Source: BNXB01 sp031548005 (lineage in GTDB: Bacteria; Bacteroidota; Bacteroidia; Bacteroidales; Azobacteroidaceae). Taken from it: a DNA stretch of 64,000 nt. The notes under the pieces were generated by a model. The model did no database searches. It saw only the letters and a program-made list of their open reading frames with translations, and had not been told where the DNA came from. The translations under genes were made by a program, and so were the position numbers. Below are positions 25,321 through 34,168 of the stretch, in pieces. The stretch is from contig JAVBRK010000047.1 in assembly GCA_031548005.1 (NCBI GenBank), positions 62,001-126,000 of the forward strand, given 5' to 3'. The first letter of the stretch is position 1. Every line of letters starts with the position of its first letter.

Positions 25321-26685
25321 TCACTGGAATTGCCGGATCAAATCTTCATGCGACAAAACGATTTGCTTTCCCGAACTCATTTCTTTAAGAGTCAACTGCT
25401 TGTTCTGAATTTCATCGGCACCGGCCAGCACAACAAACGGAATTTTATTATCATCTGCATACGAAAACTGCTTCTTCATCTTTGCAGGTTCCGGATAAAT
25501 CTCTGCTTTTATACCTGAATGGCGAAGGCGCTGCAAAACAGGGAGGATATAGGAGGTTTCTTCTTCTCCGAAATTAACAAACAGAACTTGCGTATGTTGG
25601 GCAGTATCTTCCGGATAAAGATTTAACTGATTCAGCACATCGAAAATTCGATCGGCGCCAAAAGAAATCCCGACTCCTGAAATTCCCGGCATTCCGAAAA
25701 CGCCTGTCAGATTGTCGTATCTACCTCCACCGGTAATACTACCGATCTGCACATCCAAAGCCTTCACTTCAAAAATTGCACCTGTATAATAATTTAGTCC
25801 CCGGGCCAGGGTCAGATCCAGCTCCAACTCGGAACGAATCCCTAAAAGGTCGATTTTATCCAGAATATACTCGATTTCTTCAATTCCTTTCATTCCGGCC
25901 TCCGATGATGCGAGCGACTGCTTCAAAACCGATAGTTTTTCACGGCTGGAGCCCCGGAGCAGAATAACCGGCTGCAGTAAATCGATCGCCCGCGGAGTCA
26001 CTCCCTTTTCTGCCAATTCTTTATTGACACCTTCCAGTCCGATTTTATCCAACTTATCAATTGCAACCGTAATATCGACGATCCGGTTAGCTTCGCCTAT
26101 CATTTCGGCAATTCCCGTCAGAATTTTCCGGTTATTGATTTTGATACAGACCCGGATTCCAAAGCGGGAATAAACTTCATCCATAATCTGAATCAGCTCT
26201 ACCTCATTCAGAAGTGAATCCGATCCGACCATGTCGGCATCACATTGATAAAACTCCCGGTAGCGGCCTTTTTGTGGACGATCAGCCCGCCATACCGGTT
26301 GGATCTGATAGCGTCTGAAAGGGAATGTAATCTCATTCCTGTGCATAACCACATAACGGGCAAAAGGTACCGTTAAGTCGTAACGCAGTCCTTTTTCACT
26401 GATTTTTCCAGTCAGCTTTACCGGATTCCTCGACAAAAGTTCCTCATCAGAAACCCCATCTGTAAAATCACCTGAATTCAATACTTTAAACAACAATTTA
26501 TCACCTTCTTCCCCGTATTTCCCCATCAGAGTCGACAGGGTTTCCAAGGCCGGAGTTTCAATCTGCCGGAATCCATAAACATGATACACGCTTCGAATCG
26601 TATTAAAGATGTAATTACGTTTTGCCATTTCTTCTGGCGAAAAATCCCTGGTTCCCTTAGGTATAGCCGGTTTTTGCATATTCAT
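25321..26685 (-). CDS. hisS: Histidyl-tRNA synthetase
   Basis: 454 residues from the ATG at 26685 (another ATG two codons later would be equally good; a longer frame to 26736 adds an unlikely lysine-rich extension). Class II synthetase: motif 1 PKGTRDFSPEEM, motif 2 QPVWRADRPQKGRYREFYQC, histidine-specific blocks LARGLNYYTGAIFEV and GGRYDNLTGVFG, and the C-terminal anticodon-binding domain (VLFVNFGEEETSYILP onward). Ends at a clear terminator. Confidence 0.96.
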   Translation of the reverse strand: MNMQKPAIPKGTRDFSPEEMAKRNYIFNTIRSVYHVYGFRQIETPALETLSTLMGKYGEEGDKLLFKVLNSGDFTDGVSDEELLSRNPVKLTGKISEKGLRYDLTVPFARYVVMHRNEITFPFRRYQIQPVWRADRPQKGRYREFYQCDADMVGSDSLLNEVELIQIMDEVYSRFGIRVCIKINNRKILTGIAEMIGEANRIVDITVAIDKLDKIGLEGVNKELAEKGVTPRAIDLLQPVILLRGSSREKLSVLKQSLASSEAGMKGIEEIEYILDKIDLLGIRSELELDLTLARGLNYYTGAIFEVKALDVQIGSITGGGRYDNLTGVFGMPGISGVGISFGADRIFDVLNQLNLYPEDTAQHTQVLFVNFGEEETSYILPVLQRLRHSGIKAEIYPEPAKMKKQFSYADDNKIPFVVLAGADEIQNKQLTLKEMSSGKQIVLSHEDLIRQFQ

Positions 26686-26771
26686 TGATAATATTTTAAG
26701 AAACTCTATTTTTTTTAACTCAGACTCATCCAACAAAAAGAATATCTGTACGTTTTACTAATGTAAGACGT

Positions 26772-26827
26772 TACACGTGGCGAAATATTTTCTCAATTCC
26801 AGATTTTTATTATCTTTGCCACGTGTA
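26772..26827. promoter_or_regulatory. Inverted CACGTG-core repeats flanking a promoter
   Basis: TACACGTGGC (26772-26781) and GCCACGTGTA (26818-26827) are a perfect 10-bp inverted repeat 36 bp apart. Between and overlapping them lies the promoter of the DUF4834 gene: TTTT (26788-26791), 19-bp spacer, TATCTTTG (26811-26818). The arrangement suits a dimeric regulator bound at -50 and -3, or a looped repressor; it sits in the divergent hisS/DUF4834 region. Confidence 0.55.
26788..26818 (+). promoter_or_regulatory. Promoter of the DUF4834 gene
   Basis: TTTT (-33, three of four), 19-bp spacer, TATCTTTG (-7, exact). Start near 26825, inside the right arm of the CACGTG repeat; leader ~36 nt to ATG 26861. 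Confidence 0.6.
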
Positions 26828-26860
26828 GCGCGTCTCTAATTTTATACTATAGGTAAAATA

Positions 26861-27106
26861 ATGTTTAAATTCTTTATTGTTAGCTTCTTAGTTTTTGTAT
26901 TTTTTATTCTTGTCTTCGGTTTTTCCGTTTTGAGGTTCCTTTTTCAAGGCTTGCTCGGCAGACCTATACAAAAAAAGCAGCAAAGAACCTCCGAATCCGG
27001 TAAAAACACCCGTTCACAACAGCAGGCGGAATCAACTGCCAAACAGCGAAAAATTATTATGCGCGATGAAGGCGAATATGTAGATTACGTTGAAGTCAAA
27101 GAATAA
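26861..27106 (+). CDS. DUF4834 family small membrane protein
   Basis: 81 residues: one N-terminal membrane helix (FFIVSFLVFVFFILVFGFSVL), a Gln/Lys/Ser-rich linker (KKQQRTSESGKNTRSQQQ), and a short acidic end MRDEGEYVDYVEVKE. The EGEYVDYVEVK ending is the recognisable part of this Bacteroidetes-only family of unknown function. The stop is 2 bp from the stop of the convergent 5'-nucleotidase gene. Confidence 0.7.
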   Translation: MFKFFIVSFLVFVFFILVFGFSVLRFLFQGLLGRPIQKKQQRTSESGKNTRSQQQAESTAKQRKIIMRDEGEYVDYVEVKE

Positions 27107-27108
27107 AT

Positions 27109-28842
27109 TCATTCTCCAAACAATAAACGATAATCCTTTTTTGTTCCACTCACAGCCCATTCTCTCGGAACAAACTCCCACTCGCTGATAATTTCAGGCA
27201 TTATTATTTTATTCTGTTTAATCCATTGTATCATATAATACCGCAGATCGACCGGTGTTGAATCGATCACCCGGGATGATAATTCGCCGGAAGGTATTCC
27301 CGCCCCTTTAGTCAGGTGTTCTCCTCCCCCATTGCCGCGATAAGAATTAACAGCCACTTTATACCGGGTATCCGGATCAAAGAATTTTCCGTTTTTTAAT
27401 GTCCTGGCGATAGTAATACGCTTTCCCACAGGCTTACTGACATCTACAGAGTAAGCGATACCGGCAGCCGAATCAAAATTATAGGTCGGATGGATAAACC
27501 GGTATTTTCCATCGTTTCCTTCCTGGATCATCAATAAATGATCATCCGGACTGTTCATTTTATTAATCCATATACCGTAACAACTTTCCAGATAATCTTT
27601 GATCTCTCGGCCGCTAAGCATCATGGTATACAGGAAATTTTCATACTTGTAAAGTTTGAATAGATCGGAAATAAACAGATCTCCTTCCCGGATCTCCGTA
27701 TCATAGGATAACGGAGCTGCAAAAGAGATATCGGCTCCGGTCAGTTCCAACTGAATCCGGTGAATCAGATCGACAAAAGCCGACGGTCCGAAGTAGGCAT
27801 CCCGGGAACGAAAGGCGCTCGTTGCAATTCCTATTTTTTCAGAAACAAACGACCTGACGGCATTAAACTCCTGATTGAAGAGAGTCATAAATTCGGGATC
27901 AGGATTATAATCGGACATATCGACTAATTTTCCGGAAACTGATTTGTGGATGACTTTTCCACGATCGGTTCTGATCGTCAATTCCACATCTCCGACATAA
28001 TTACCGTATGTACCCGGATTCAGAATTACGACCGAATCTCCCTCGAGATTGGAGACCTTCCGGTAGTCCGGTCGATGGTCATGCCCGATCAACACAACAT
28101 CCAGATCCGGGATTTCGCAGGCAAGGCTGTAGCCATGGCCTTCATTCAATCCGTTGGCAAGTATCTCTCCTTTCATTCCCAAATGAAATAAACCGATAAT
28201 CACATCGGCCTTTTCTTCGTTCTTCAACACCGGAATCCAATGCCTGATTGTTTGCTCTGCATCTTCGAAATGCATATCAGGCCATAATCTTTTAGGCAAC
28301 CAGGTCGGGATACCAGGAGTGATCACACCCAATACTGCGATCCTCACCCCTTCTATTTCAAACAGGGTATAGGGCTTAAAATAACTTCCAAAACCTTTTC
28401 CTTCGTCAAAAACCGCATTAGCAGCCATCCACGGAAAGTTGGATTGAGTTATCAGGCGCTTATAAACAAGCGGTCCGGCTTCAATATCATGATTCCCCAG
28501 AGTTCCGGCCTGGTATCCCATATAATTCAGGATACGGGGGCAAAGATGCATCGAAACAGTATCGATAAAATTATAATAATATGCGGATGGTTGTCCTTGC
28601 AGAATGTCTCCGTTATCAAGCAAAATAAGACGATCTGTATACTTGACTCTTTCCTGTTTGAGATACGTATTTACACGAGCCAGGCTACCCGAAGCAGGTT
28701 TATTTTCAATCAAATCATACGGAAAATAATTTCCATGAATATCTGTGGTTTGCAAAACTTTAATCCGGATTTCCTTTTGCTGGGCAGAAACTAAACTACA
28801 AAAGAATAAGAAACAGCCGACCAGGGATATCAAGCGTTTCAT
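27109..28842 (-). CDS. Exported bifunctional metallophosphatase/5'-nucleotidase (UshA-like)
   Basis: 577 residues with a signal peptide (ISLVGCFLFFCSLVSAQ). Calcineurin-like metallophosphatase domain: TTDIHGNYFPYD, LLDNGDILQG, LGNHDIEAG, LFHLGMKG, LIGHDHRP supply the di-metal ligands; the C-terminal 5'-nucleotidase domain has NSYRGNGGGEHLTKGAG, the nucleotide-stacking region. Hydrolyses nucleotides (or 2',3'-cyclic nucleotides) in the periplasm for salvage. Its ATG overlaps the folE stop by 4 bp, so it is the last gene of the DUF1599-to-27109 operon. Confidence 0.88.
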   Translation of the reverse strand: MKRLISLVGCFLFFCSLVSAQQKEIRIKVLQTTDIHGNYFPYDLIENKPASGSLARVNTYLKQERVKYTDRLILLDNGDILQGQPSAYYYNFIDTVSMHLCPRILNYMGYQAGTLGNHDIEAGPLVYKRLITQSNFPWMAANAVFDEGKGFGSYFKPYTLFEIEGVRIAVLGVITPGIPTWLPKRLWPDMHFEDAEQTIRHWIPVLKNEEKADVIIGLFHLGMKGEILANGLNEGHGYSLACEIPDLDVVLIGHDHRPDYRKVSNLEGDSVVILNPGTYGNYVGDVELTIRTDRGKVIHKSVSGKLVDMSDYNPDPEFMTLFNQEFNAVRSFVSEKIGIATSAFRSRDAYFGPSAFVDLIHRIQLELTGADISFAAPLSYDTEIREGDLFISDLFKLYKYENFLYTMMLSGREIKDYLESCYGIWINKMNSPDDHLLMIQEGNDGKYRFIHPTYNFDSAAGIAYSVDVSKPVGKRITIARTLKNGKFFDPDTRYKVAVNSYRGNGGGEHLTKGAGIPSGELSSRVIDSTPVDLRYYMIQWIKQNKIIMPEIISEWEFVPREWAVSGTKKDYRLLFGE

Positions 28843-29423
28843 CTGCCATTACGAATTAAAGCGATGAATTCTTCCCGGGTTTTTGCCTGGTCAAAAATTC
28901 CGGTAAAATCGGAAGTTGTGGTAATAGAGTTCTGTTTTTCCACACCACGCATTTGCATGCACATATGTTGCGCTTCGATCACCACCATGACTCCGAGGGG
29001 ATTCAGGGTTTTCTGAATGCAGTCTTTAATTTGGGTAGTAAGCCGTTCCTGAATCTGGAGACGGCGGGAGAAGACATCCACAACCCGGGGAATCTTACTC
29101 AACCCGGTCACAGCTTCCCGGGGAATGTATGCGATATGAGCTTTCCCGAAAAAAGGAAGCATATGATGTTCACACATCGAAAAAAAATCGATGTCTTTAA
29201 CAATGACCATTTGTTTATAATCTTCGATAAAGACAGCAGAAGATAATATTTTTGCCGGATCCTGCGTATAACCTTTGGTCAAAAACATCATTGCTTTGGC
29301 TACTCGTTCAGGGGTCTTCAACAAACCGTCCCGTTCCGGATTTTCACCCAACAACTCAAGGATACGCTTATAGTGAAATGCAAGTTCTTCTTTTTTCTGG
29401 TTTTCTTCGGGATCTGATATCAT
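28839..29423 (-). CDS. folE: GTP cyclohydrolase I
   Basis: 194 residues. Opens GTP to 7,8-dihydroneopterin triphosphate, first step of folate (and queuosine-type) pteridines. Zinc/active-site block SMCEHHMLPFFGKAHIAYIP with the metal Cys and His, then GLSKIPRVVDVFSRRLQIQE, and EAQHMCMQMRG with the third ligand Cys. Co-transcribed: 9 bp after the SPOR gene and overlapping the nucleotidase gene. Confidence 0.95.
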   Translation of the reverse strand: MISDPEENQKKEELAFHYKRILELLGENPERDGLLKTPERVAKAMMFLTKGYTQDPAKILSSAVFIEDYKQMVIVKDIDFFSMCEHHMLPFFGKAHIAYIPREAVTGLSKIPRVVDVFSRRLQIQERLTTQIKDCIQKTLNPLGVMVVIEAQHMCMQMRGVEKQNSITTTSDFTGIFDQAKTREEFIALIRNGR

Positions 29424-29432
29424 AGCTATTGT

Positions 29433-29924
29433 CTATTTATAAACAGGAATGTTCACTTCTTCTTTTACAGTATACATTTCTCTTCCAAATTCAGGGAAAG
29501 CACTTTTCAGTTCCTGCATAAAAAGAACTGCTTCTTCTCTTGTACGGAAATCTCCTACTCTCAGGCTCCATCTCGGAGGACGGTAATTCACATAGGTTTT
29601 TATTTCGGGAAATGCTTCTTTTATTAGCCGTTCTTTTCTGGCTGCCTCGTCTTTAGAAGTCCGGGGATCGTTCCCGGAATATGCCTGAACCCGGAAACCC
29701 GATATTTTCATGAATTCGGTTTCTGTCCAGGAAGAATTGGAGCCGACAGGAACGCCTATCAAAGCGTTAACCCCCGGATCAGCAATGACCCGGATCGTGC
29801 TGTTAGATCCTCCTTCTGAGGATTCGAGATCATTTATAATCGTCGTTCGTTTATTATCCTGCGCTTGTGACGGTACAAGGCACAAGCACAGGGTAAAAAA
29901 TACGGATAATTTGATAAACTTCAT
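29433..29924 (-). CDS. SPOR-domain exported protein
   Basis: 163 residues: signal peptide (KLSVFFTLCLCLVPSQAQ), a linker with Ser/Gly repeats (LESSEGGSNSTIRV), and a C-terminal SPOR-type domain (about 85-160, GFRVQAYSGNDPRTSKDEA ... RVGDFRTREEAVLFMQEL). SPOR domains bind denuded peptidoglycan at division sites. It lies between tpiA and folE in a single operon, an arrangement seen here only by context. Confidence 0.8.
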   Translation of the reverse strand: MKFIKLSVFFTLCLCLVPSQAQDNKRTTIINDLESSEGGSNSTIRVIADPGVNALIGVPVGSNSSWTETEFMKISGFRVQAYSGNDPRTSKDEAARKERLIKEAFPEIKTYVNYRPPRWSLRVGDFRTREEAVLFMQELKSAFPEFGREMYTVKEEVNIPVYK

Positions 29925-29930
29925 TTCAAT

Positions 29931-30686
29931 TCAGAAAGCTTCGATAATCGGCATAAATTTATCTACGCCTAAAGATGCACCTCCGATTAAGCCACCATCG
30001 ACATCAGGATTGGAAAACAGTTCTTTAGCATTGCCTGCATTGCAGCTCCCGCCATAAAGAACAGAGGTATTATCAGCCACTGTCTGACCATATTTTTCTT
30101 TCAGTGTTTTACGAATAAACGCATGCATTTCCTGAGCCTGGTCTGATGTTGCAGTCACTCCGGTTCCTATCGCCCAAACAGGTTCGTAGGCCAGAACAAT
30201 CTTACCGAAATCTTCGGGAGAAAGACCAAATAAGCCTTCACGAATTTGTTTTTCTACCACCTCGAAGTGCTTTCCGGCATTTCTTTCTTCCAACACTTCT
30301 CCGATACAAAAAATAGGAGTCAAACCGTTAGCCAATGCCAACAATACTTTTTCTTTCAGAATGGCATCGGTTTCTCCATAGTATGTCCGGCGCTCGGAAT
30401 GCCCGAGGATAACATACTTCGCTCCGGTAGAAGCGACCATCGCAGCAGAAACCTCGCCGGTGTATGCTCCGGAAACCTTATCTGCACAGTTCTGAGCAGA
30501 CACTCCAACCAGACTGGTATCGATCGAACCGGCTACTGCGGCCAAATGAATGAAAGGGGTTCCGATAATTACATCACAATTGATCTTTTTGCCTTTTAAT
30601 GCTGCTTCCAGATCTTTCGCCAGTTTCAAACCTTCCTGCAGGTTATTATTCATTTTCCAATTTCCTGCGACAATATTTTTTCTCAT
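29931..30686 (-). CDS. tpiA: Triose-phosphate isomerase
   Basis: 251 residues, normal length. Catalytic Lys in GNWKMN (residues 6-11), His in LGHSERR (near 97), Glu in LAYEPVWAIGTG (near 170), and phosphate-loop GGLIGGASLG near the C-terminus. Interconverts dihydroxyacetone phosphate and glyceraldehyde 3-phosphate. 27 bp after the DoxX-like gene, 6 bp before the SPOR gene. Confidence 0.97.
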   Translation of the reverse strand: MRKNIVAGNWKMNNNLQEGLKLAKDLEAALKGKKINCDVIIGTPFIHLAAVAGSIDTSLVGVSAQNCADKVSGAYTGEVSAAMVASTGAKYVILGHSERRTYYGETDAILKEKVLLALANGLTPIFCIGEVLEERNAGKHFEVVEKQIREGLFGLSPEDFGKIVLAYEPVWAIGTGVTATSDQAQEMHAFIRKTLKEKYGQTVADNTSVLYGGSCNAGNAKELFSNPDVDGGLIGGASLGVDKFMPIIEAF

Positions 30687-30713
30687 TTTTCAAATAATTA
30701 TTTAATAAACAAT

Positions 30714-31988
30714 TTATTTCTTTTCTTTACTTTTCCGGTAACGGGTATAATCCGATACGGAAAGCAGCACCAACGGTACAATTAAAATAGCCGCGCAACA
30801 CATTACTTTCCGGGCGTACCTGTTTGGTGGAGTTTTTCCCAGCTTGGTTTCATAAAGCGATTTATCCAATTCTTCTCCAACAGGCAAATTCCGGTGCGCC
30901 CATTTATTAACGACGACTCCACCTTTAATCAGCATCATTCCCGGATTGGAACGGATGATCGTTTTCAATGTAATATCATCAGTCGTACAAACAGGATATT
31001 CGGCTCCGGTATCCTCGATCCACTCCTTAATCTGATCGGGGGTCGATGCCGTAAGCATATAGTAATTATATCCAAAACGCTGAGAAAAGTCATAGAGTTC
31101 ATTCATCCGGTCTACATTCGAGTCGTTTGCTTTTTCCAGCTTATGCGCGATCAGAAGAAAAGTATAGGCCGTATCTGCGAGTACCGTATTCGTCATATCG
31201 TCTCCTGCTGTAGTAGTGATCGTAAAATCATGAATAGCAGGCTGATATCCTTTTTTAATTAATTTGGAAGTTGCATCGACAAAGGTCCAGGAAGAGTCTC
31301 CCGCAGGATAATTTTCCACTGTAAACTCCTGTCTTACACCCTCTTTCTCATAAATAAAGGTCGATTCATATTCATCTGGTTGGGCTCCCTCCGGGATAAT
31401 CATTTTTTCCGGGATATCAGTTCCTATTTTGTAGGGACGAAAATCCAGAATCGGCAGATTACGATAACAATAAAACGATACACCCAGGATAAATACATAA
31501 GTATAGACTGCTACAAGGGAAGAGGATCCACGGGAAAAAAGAGGAGTCATATACCGGTACCACAAAAATAGGATCACCGTAAACACCATCAATACAACAT
31601 TCTTAAAAAAAGTTTCCCAATTGGTTATAACCAGTGCATCGCCAAAACACCCGCAATCGGTTACCGGATTTTTGACGGCCAGATAAAAAGTCAGACAGGT
31701 CATGAATATCATAAAAAGCAGGGTCAGAATCGTTGTAAACCTGCGATAAATAGCTGCCAACAAAAAAACTCCAAGCGCAAACTCGATGGCGGAGAGAAGA
31801 AATGAGGCCGGCAAAGCCAACGGGTGAAAGAAATTCATCCCAAAAGCCGTGAAATAATCCTGAAATTTGTACGTACTTCCCAACGGGTCGACCGCCTTCA
31901 CAAATCCGGAAAAAACAAAAACACATCCCAATAATATACGGGAAACTTCAGTCAATATTTTCTTTATATTTTCCGGCACTTGTATCAT
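30714..31988 (-). CDS. BT_3928-type DoxX-like membrane protein with thioredoxin-like C-domain
   Basis: 424 residues. Four N-terminal membrane helices of the DoxX/MauE type, with TDCGCFGDAL (paired cysteines, residues about 109-118) between helices 3 and 4, then a membrane segment and a ~200-residue periplasmic region ending in a thioredoxin-like fold (NYYMLTASTPDQIKEWIEDT ... MMLIKGGVVVNKWAHRNLP) without a CxxC, and a last helix near the C-terminus. Such proteins are linked to thiol/redox chemistry of the envelope. It overlaps the DUF1599 gene by 4 bp. Confidence 0.75.
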   Translation of the reverse strand: MIQVPENIKKILTEVSRILLGCVFVFSGFVKAVDPLGSTYKFQDYFTAFGMNFFHPLALPASFLLSAIEFALGVFLLAAIYRRFTTILTLLFMIFMTCLTFYLAVKNPVTDCGCFGDALVITNWETFFKNVVLMVFTVILFLWYRYMTPLFSRGSSSLVAVYTYVFILGVSFYCYRNLPILDFRPYKIGTDIPEKMIIPEGAQPDEYESTFIYEKEGVRQEFTVENYPAGDSSWTFVDATSKLIKKGYQPAIHDFTITTTAGDDMTNTVLADTAYTFLLIAHKLEKANDSNVDRMNELYDFSQRFGYNYYMLTASTPDQIKEWIEDTGAEYPVCTTDDITLKTIIRSNPGMMLIKGGVVVNKWAHRNLPVGEELDKSLYETKLGKTPPNRYARKVMCCAAILIVPLVLLSVSDYTRYRKSKEKK

Positions 31989-32527
31989 ATTTCTTCAAAT
32001 TCCAGTTTAATTAATCCAAACAAGGCATAATTGATCATATCCATATAGTTGGCATCGATTCCTTCGGAAATCAATGTCTGGCCATCATTATTCTCAATCT
32101 GTTTTGTCCGGTGAATCTTTGTCAGGATCAAATCGGTATAAGAACTAATACGCATACACCTCCAGGCTTCCCCGTAATCATGGTTCTTGGCATACATCAG
32201 GTTCTTAGTCTTATCCATATATTTATCATACAATTCTATGGCTTTCCGGCTATCCAGATCGACTATGTCGGAAAAGTCGAGTTCCAGTTGTATCAACCCT
32301 ATAATTCCATAATTTACAATTGCTACGAATTCCGGCTTAATACCTTCATCCACTTCACTTACTCCTTTAATTTCGAGGTTGCGGATACGATTGGCCTTAA
32401 TGTATATCTGATCGGTTATCGATTGGGGCCTCATAATTCGCCAGGATGGTCCGTAATCTTTGAGTTTTTTCTCAAAGATAGCCCTGCAAACGGCGATAAC
32501 AGCGTCAAATTGTTGATTGGTATCCAT
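31985..32527 (-). CDS. DUF1599 protein made of two tandem repeats
   Basis: 180 residues from the ATG at 32527 (an in-frame TTG lies two codons earlier). Two copies of the same ~80-residue unit are visible: KLKDYGPSWRIMRPQSITDQ with YGIIGLIQLE, and KNHDYGEAWRCMRISSYTDL with YALFGLIKLE. The DYGxxWRxMR motif is the family signature. DUF1599 has been grouped with nucleotide-modification-associated domains in phages; a cellular role is not established. First gene of the six-gene operon down to 27109; -7 TATCTTTG at 32548-32555. Confidence 0.75.
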   Translation of the reverse strand: MDTNQQFDAVIAVCRAIFEKKLKDYGPSWRIMRPQSITDQIYIKANRIRNLEIKGVSEVDEGIKPEFVAIVNYGIIGLIQLELDFSDIVDLDSRKAIELYDKYMDKTKNLMYAKNHDYGEAWRCMRISSYTDLILTKIHRTKQIENNDGQTLISEGIDANYMDMINYALFGLIKLEFEEI

Positions 32528-32547
32528 GGACAATTAAATAATAACTG

Positions 32548-32555
32548 CAAAGATA
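32548..32555 (-). promoter_or_regulatory. -7 element for the DUF1599-to-nucleotidase operon
   Basis: TATCTTTG on the minus strand, exact match; start near 32542. The -33 position falls inside the left arm of the 18-bp palindrome at 32566-32631, which may therefore control it. Confidence 0.5.
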
Positions 32556-32565
32556 GTAAAATATT

Positions 32566-32631
32566 TCACACGAATTTCACAGATTACATAAAGGATTTTT
32601 AATGATCCGTTACTCTGTGAAATTCGTGTGA
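32566..32631. repeat. 18-bp perfect palindromic repeat (REP/MITE-like or operator)
   Basis: TCACACGAATTTCACAGA (32566-32583) and its exact complement TCTGTGAAATTCGTGTGA (32614-32631) separated by 30 nt. No T tract follows on either strand, so a simple terminator is unlikely. It sits between the M23 peptidase 3' end and the DUF1599 promoter. Confidence 0.7.
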
Positions 32632-32660
32632 TTATAAGTCTGAAAAGTGTATTCTATTTT

Positions 32661-33566
32661 TTAGCTGCAGCGCAGAACACGTCCGATACGTAATGTAGAA
32701 GAGGTGCGAAGACCATTCAGACGGCAAAGCTGCTTGACGGAAACTCCCTGCTTCCTTGCAATCCCCCCCAGGGTATCACCGGAACGTATACGGTAATATG
32801 AGGCTTTTCCGGAAGAAGCATATCTGTTTGATTCTGAAACTTTATTTTTTTGAAAAACATAATAATCATCCGAAACAGTATAATTGTCAAAGTCTACAAT
32901 ATCCTCCGGATTAATGGCCATTCCGAGAAACCGCATTTCAAAATGCAGGTGGGAACCGAACGAACGGCCGGTATTTCCACCTAAGGCAATCGGATCGCCT
33001 GCTTTTACAACATCATCGGCGTCGACAAGGAATTCGGAAAGATGCCCGTAAACTGTTTCTAATCCGTTAGAATGACGTAATACGAGAAAATACCCATAAC
33101 CCCTCCTTTCATAGCGTTTCACTCTGATTTTTCCATCGAATGCCGCACGTACGGTATCTCCGGTTTGTAATTTAATATCAGTTCCATAATGAAAACGGCG
33201 GCGGCGGGGACCAAACTTTGAAGTTATTTTACCCTCCACAGGCATCACAAAGGATGAAACATCAACTCTAAATGAATCGGGGATAGCAGTACCACCATAT
33301 GCTTTTACATGATCAGTATTCCAACTGTCTCCATAAAGATCTTCCGAGAGGAACTCCTCATCCTCTTCGTCTCTTTGCATTTCCATCATCACAGAATCGG
33401 TCAGAACCAGTTCGCGCTTAAGCGTTACTTTATCAGCAACCAACTGGCTCGGATTCTTCGGGTCTTCTTCAACTTTTTTTACTGTAGCATCCTGACCGAC
33501 CATCATAAACGACGGAGTCAGTATCAAGGACAGTAGTAGCATCAGTTTTTTTAGAACTTGAATCAT
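32661..33566 (-). CDS. M23 peptidase with LysM domain
   Basis: 301 residues with signal peptide (KLMLLLSLILTPSFMMVGQ). The M23 (LytM) zinc site is intact: HYGTDIKL (first His, Asp) and HLHFEMRF (HxH). A C-terminal LysM domain (RIRSGDTLGGIARKQGVSVK, about 255-300) should bind peptidoglycan. Either an endopeptidase cutting cross-links or, if used as an activator, an amidase regulator; the complete metal site favours activity. 35 bp after ndk on the same strand. Confidence 0.87.
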   Translation of the reverse strand: MIQVLKKLMLLLSLILTPSFMMVGQDATVKKVEEDPKNPSQLVADKVTLKRELVLTDSVMMEMQRDEEDEEFLSEDLYGDSWNTDHVKAYGGTAIPDSFRVDVSSFVMPVEGKITSKFGPRRRRFHYGTDIKLQTGDTVRAAFDGKIRVKRYERRGYGYFLVLRHSNGLETVYGHLSEFLVDADDVVKAGDPIALGGNTGRSFGSHLHFEMRFLGMAINPEDIVDFDNYTVSDDYYVFQKNKVSESNRYASSGKASYYRIRSGDTLGGIARKQGVSVKQLCRLNGLRTSSTLRIGRVLRCS

Positions 33567-33601
33567 TTTTCTTTTTTTCTGTACAAGATGAAAGAATCAG
33601 A

Positions 33602-34063
33602 TTATATTTCATCGTCAGCGTACAAGTTAGACATTAAAAGAGGAGTGTAATCGAATATCTCATCCGGACGAAAAAACCGTTTTAACTCAATCTCAGCCGT
33701 ATCAGGCGAATCGGAAGTATGAACAATATTTTCCTGAACACTCATACTGTAATCCCCTCGAATAGTCCCGGGTAAAGCATTACGACCATTTGTCGGTCCT
33801 GCCATTTGGCGTATCACCTCAATTGCATTTTTACCCTGCCAGCAACAAACAATAACCGGACACGTACGCATAGCATCTTTCACTCGTTGAAAAAACGGCT
33901 TCGATTTTAAATGTGCGTAATGTTCATTTAGGACTTCATCAGTTAGCCATACCATTTTCATACCAATCAGAGAAAGTCCTTTTTTTTCAAAACGATTGAT
34001 AATCTCTCCAATGATTGCCCGTTGAATGGTGCATGGCTTAAGGATAACTAATGTTTTTTCCAT
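33602..34063 (-). CDS. ndk: Nucleoside diphosphate kinase
   Basis: 153 residues from the ATG at 34063 (a longer frame to 34111 adds a non-conserved tail). Phospho-accepting His in NIVHTSDSPDTAEIEL; EKTLVILKPCTIQR at the start and GPTNGRNALPGTIRGDYS are family blocks. Balances NTP and dNTP pools. Upstream of the M23 peptidase gene in the same orientation. Confidence 0.95.
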   Translation of the reverse strand: MEKTLVILKPCTIQRAIIGEIINRFEKKGLSLIGMKMVWLTDEVLNEHYAHLKSKPFFQRVKDAMRTCPVIVCCWQGKNAIEVIRQMAGPTNGRNALPGTIRGDYSMSVQENIVHTSDSPDTAEIELKRFFRPDEIFDYTPLLMSNLYADDEI

Positions 34064-34168
34064 AATAGTAACTCGTGTCGTGTGAAACAATACGGGAATT
34101 AAGTTTTGCAAAGAACGTGGTTTTGATAAAAAAATACAAATCTGAAGGGTTAAAAAACCATAAAAAGT

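Noticed and set aside
34112..34168. GGTT-TTTT-AACC hairpin after rodA
   Set aside because: Only a 4-bp stem; too weak to call a terminator.
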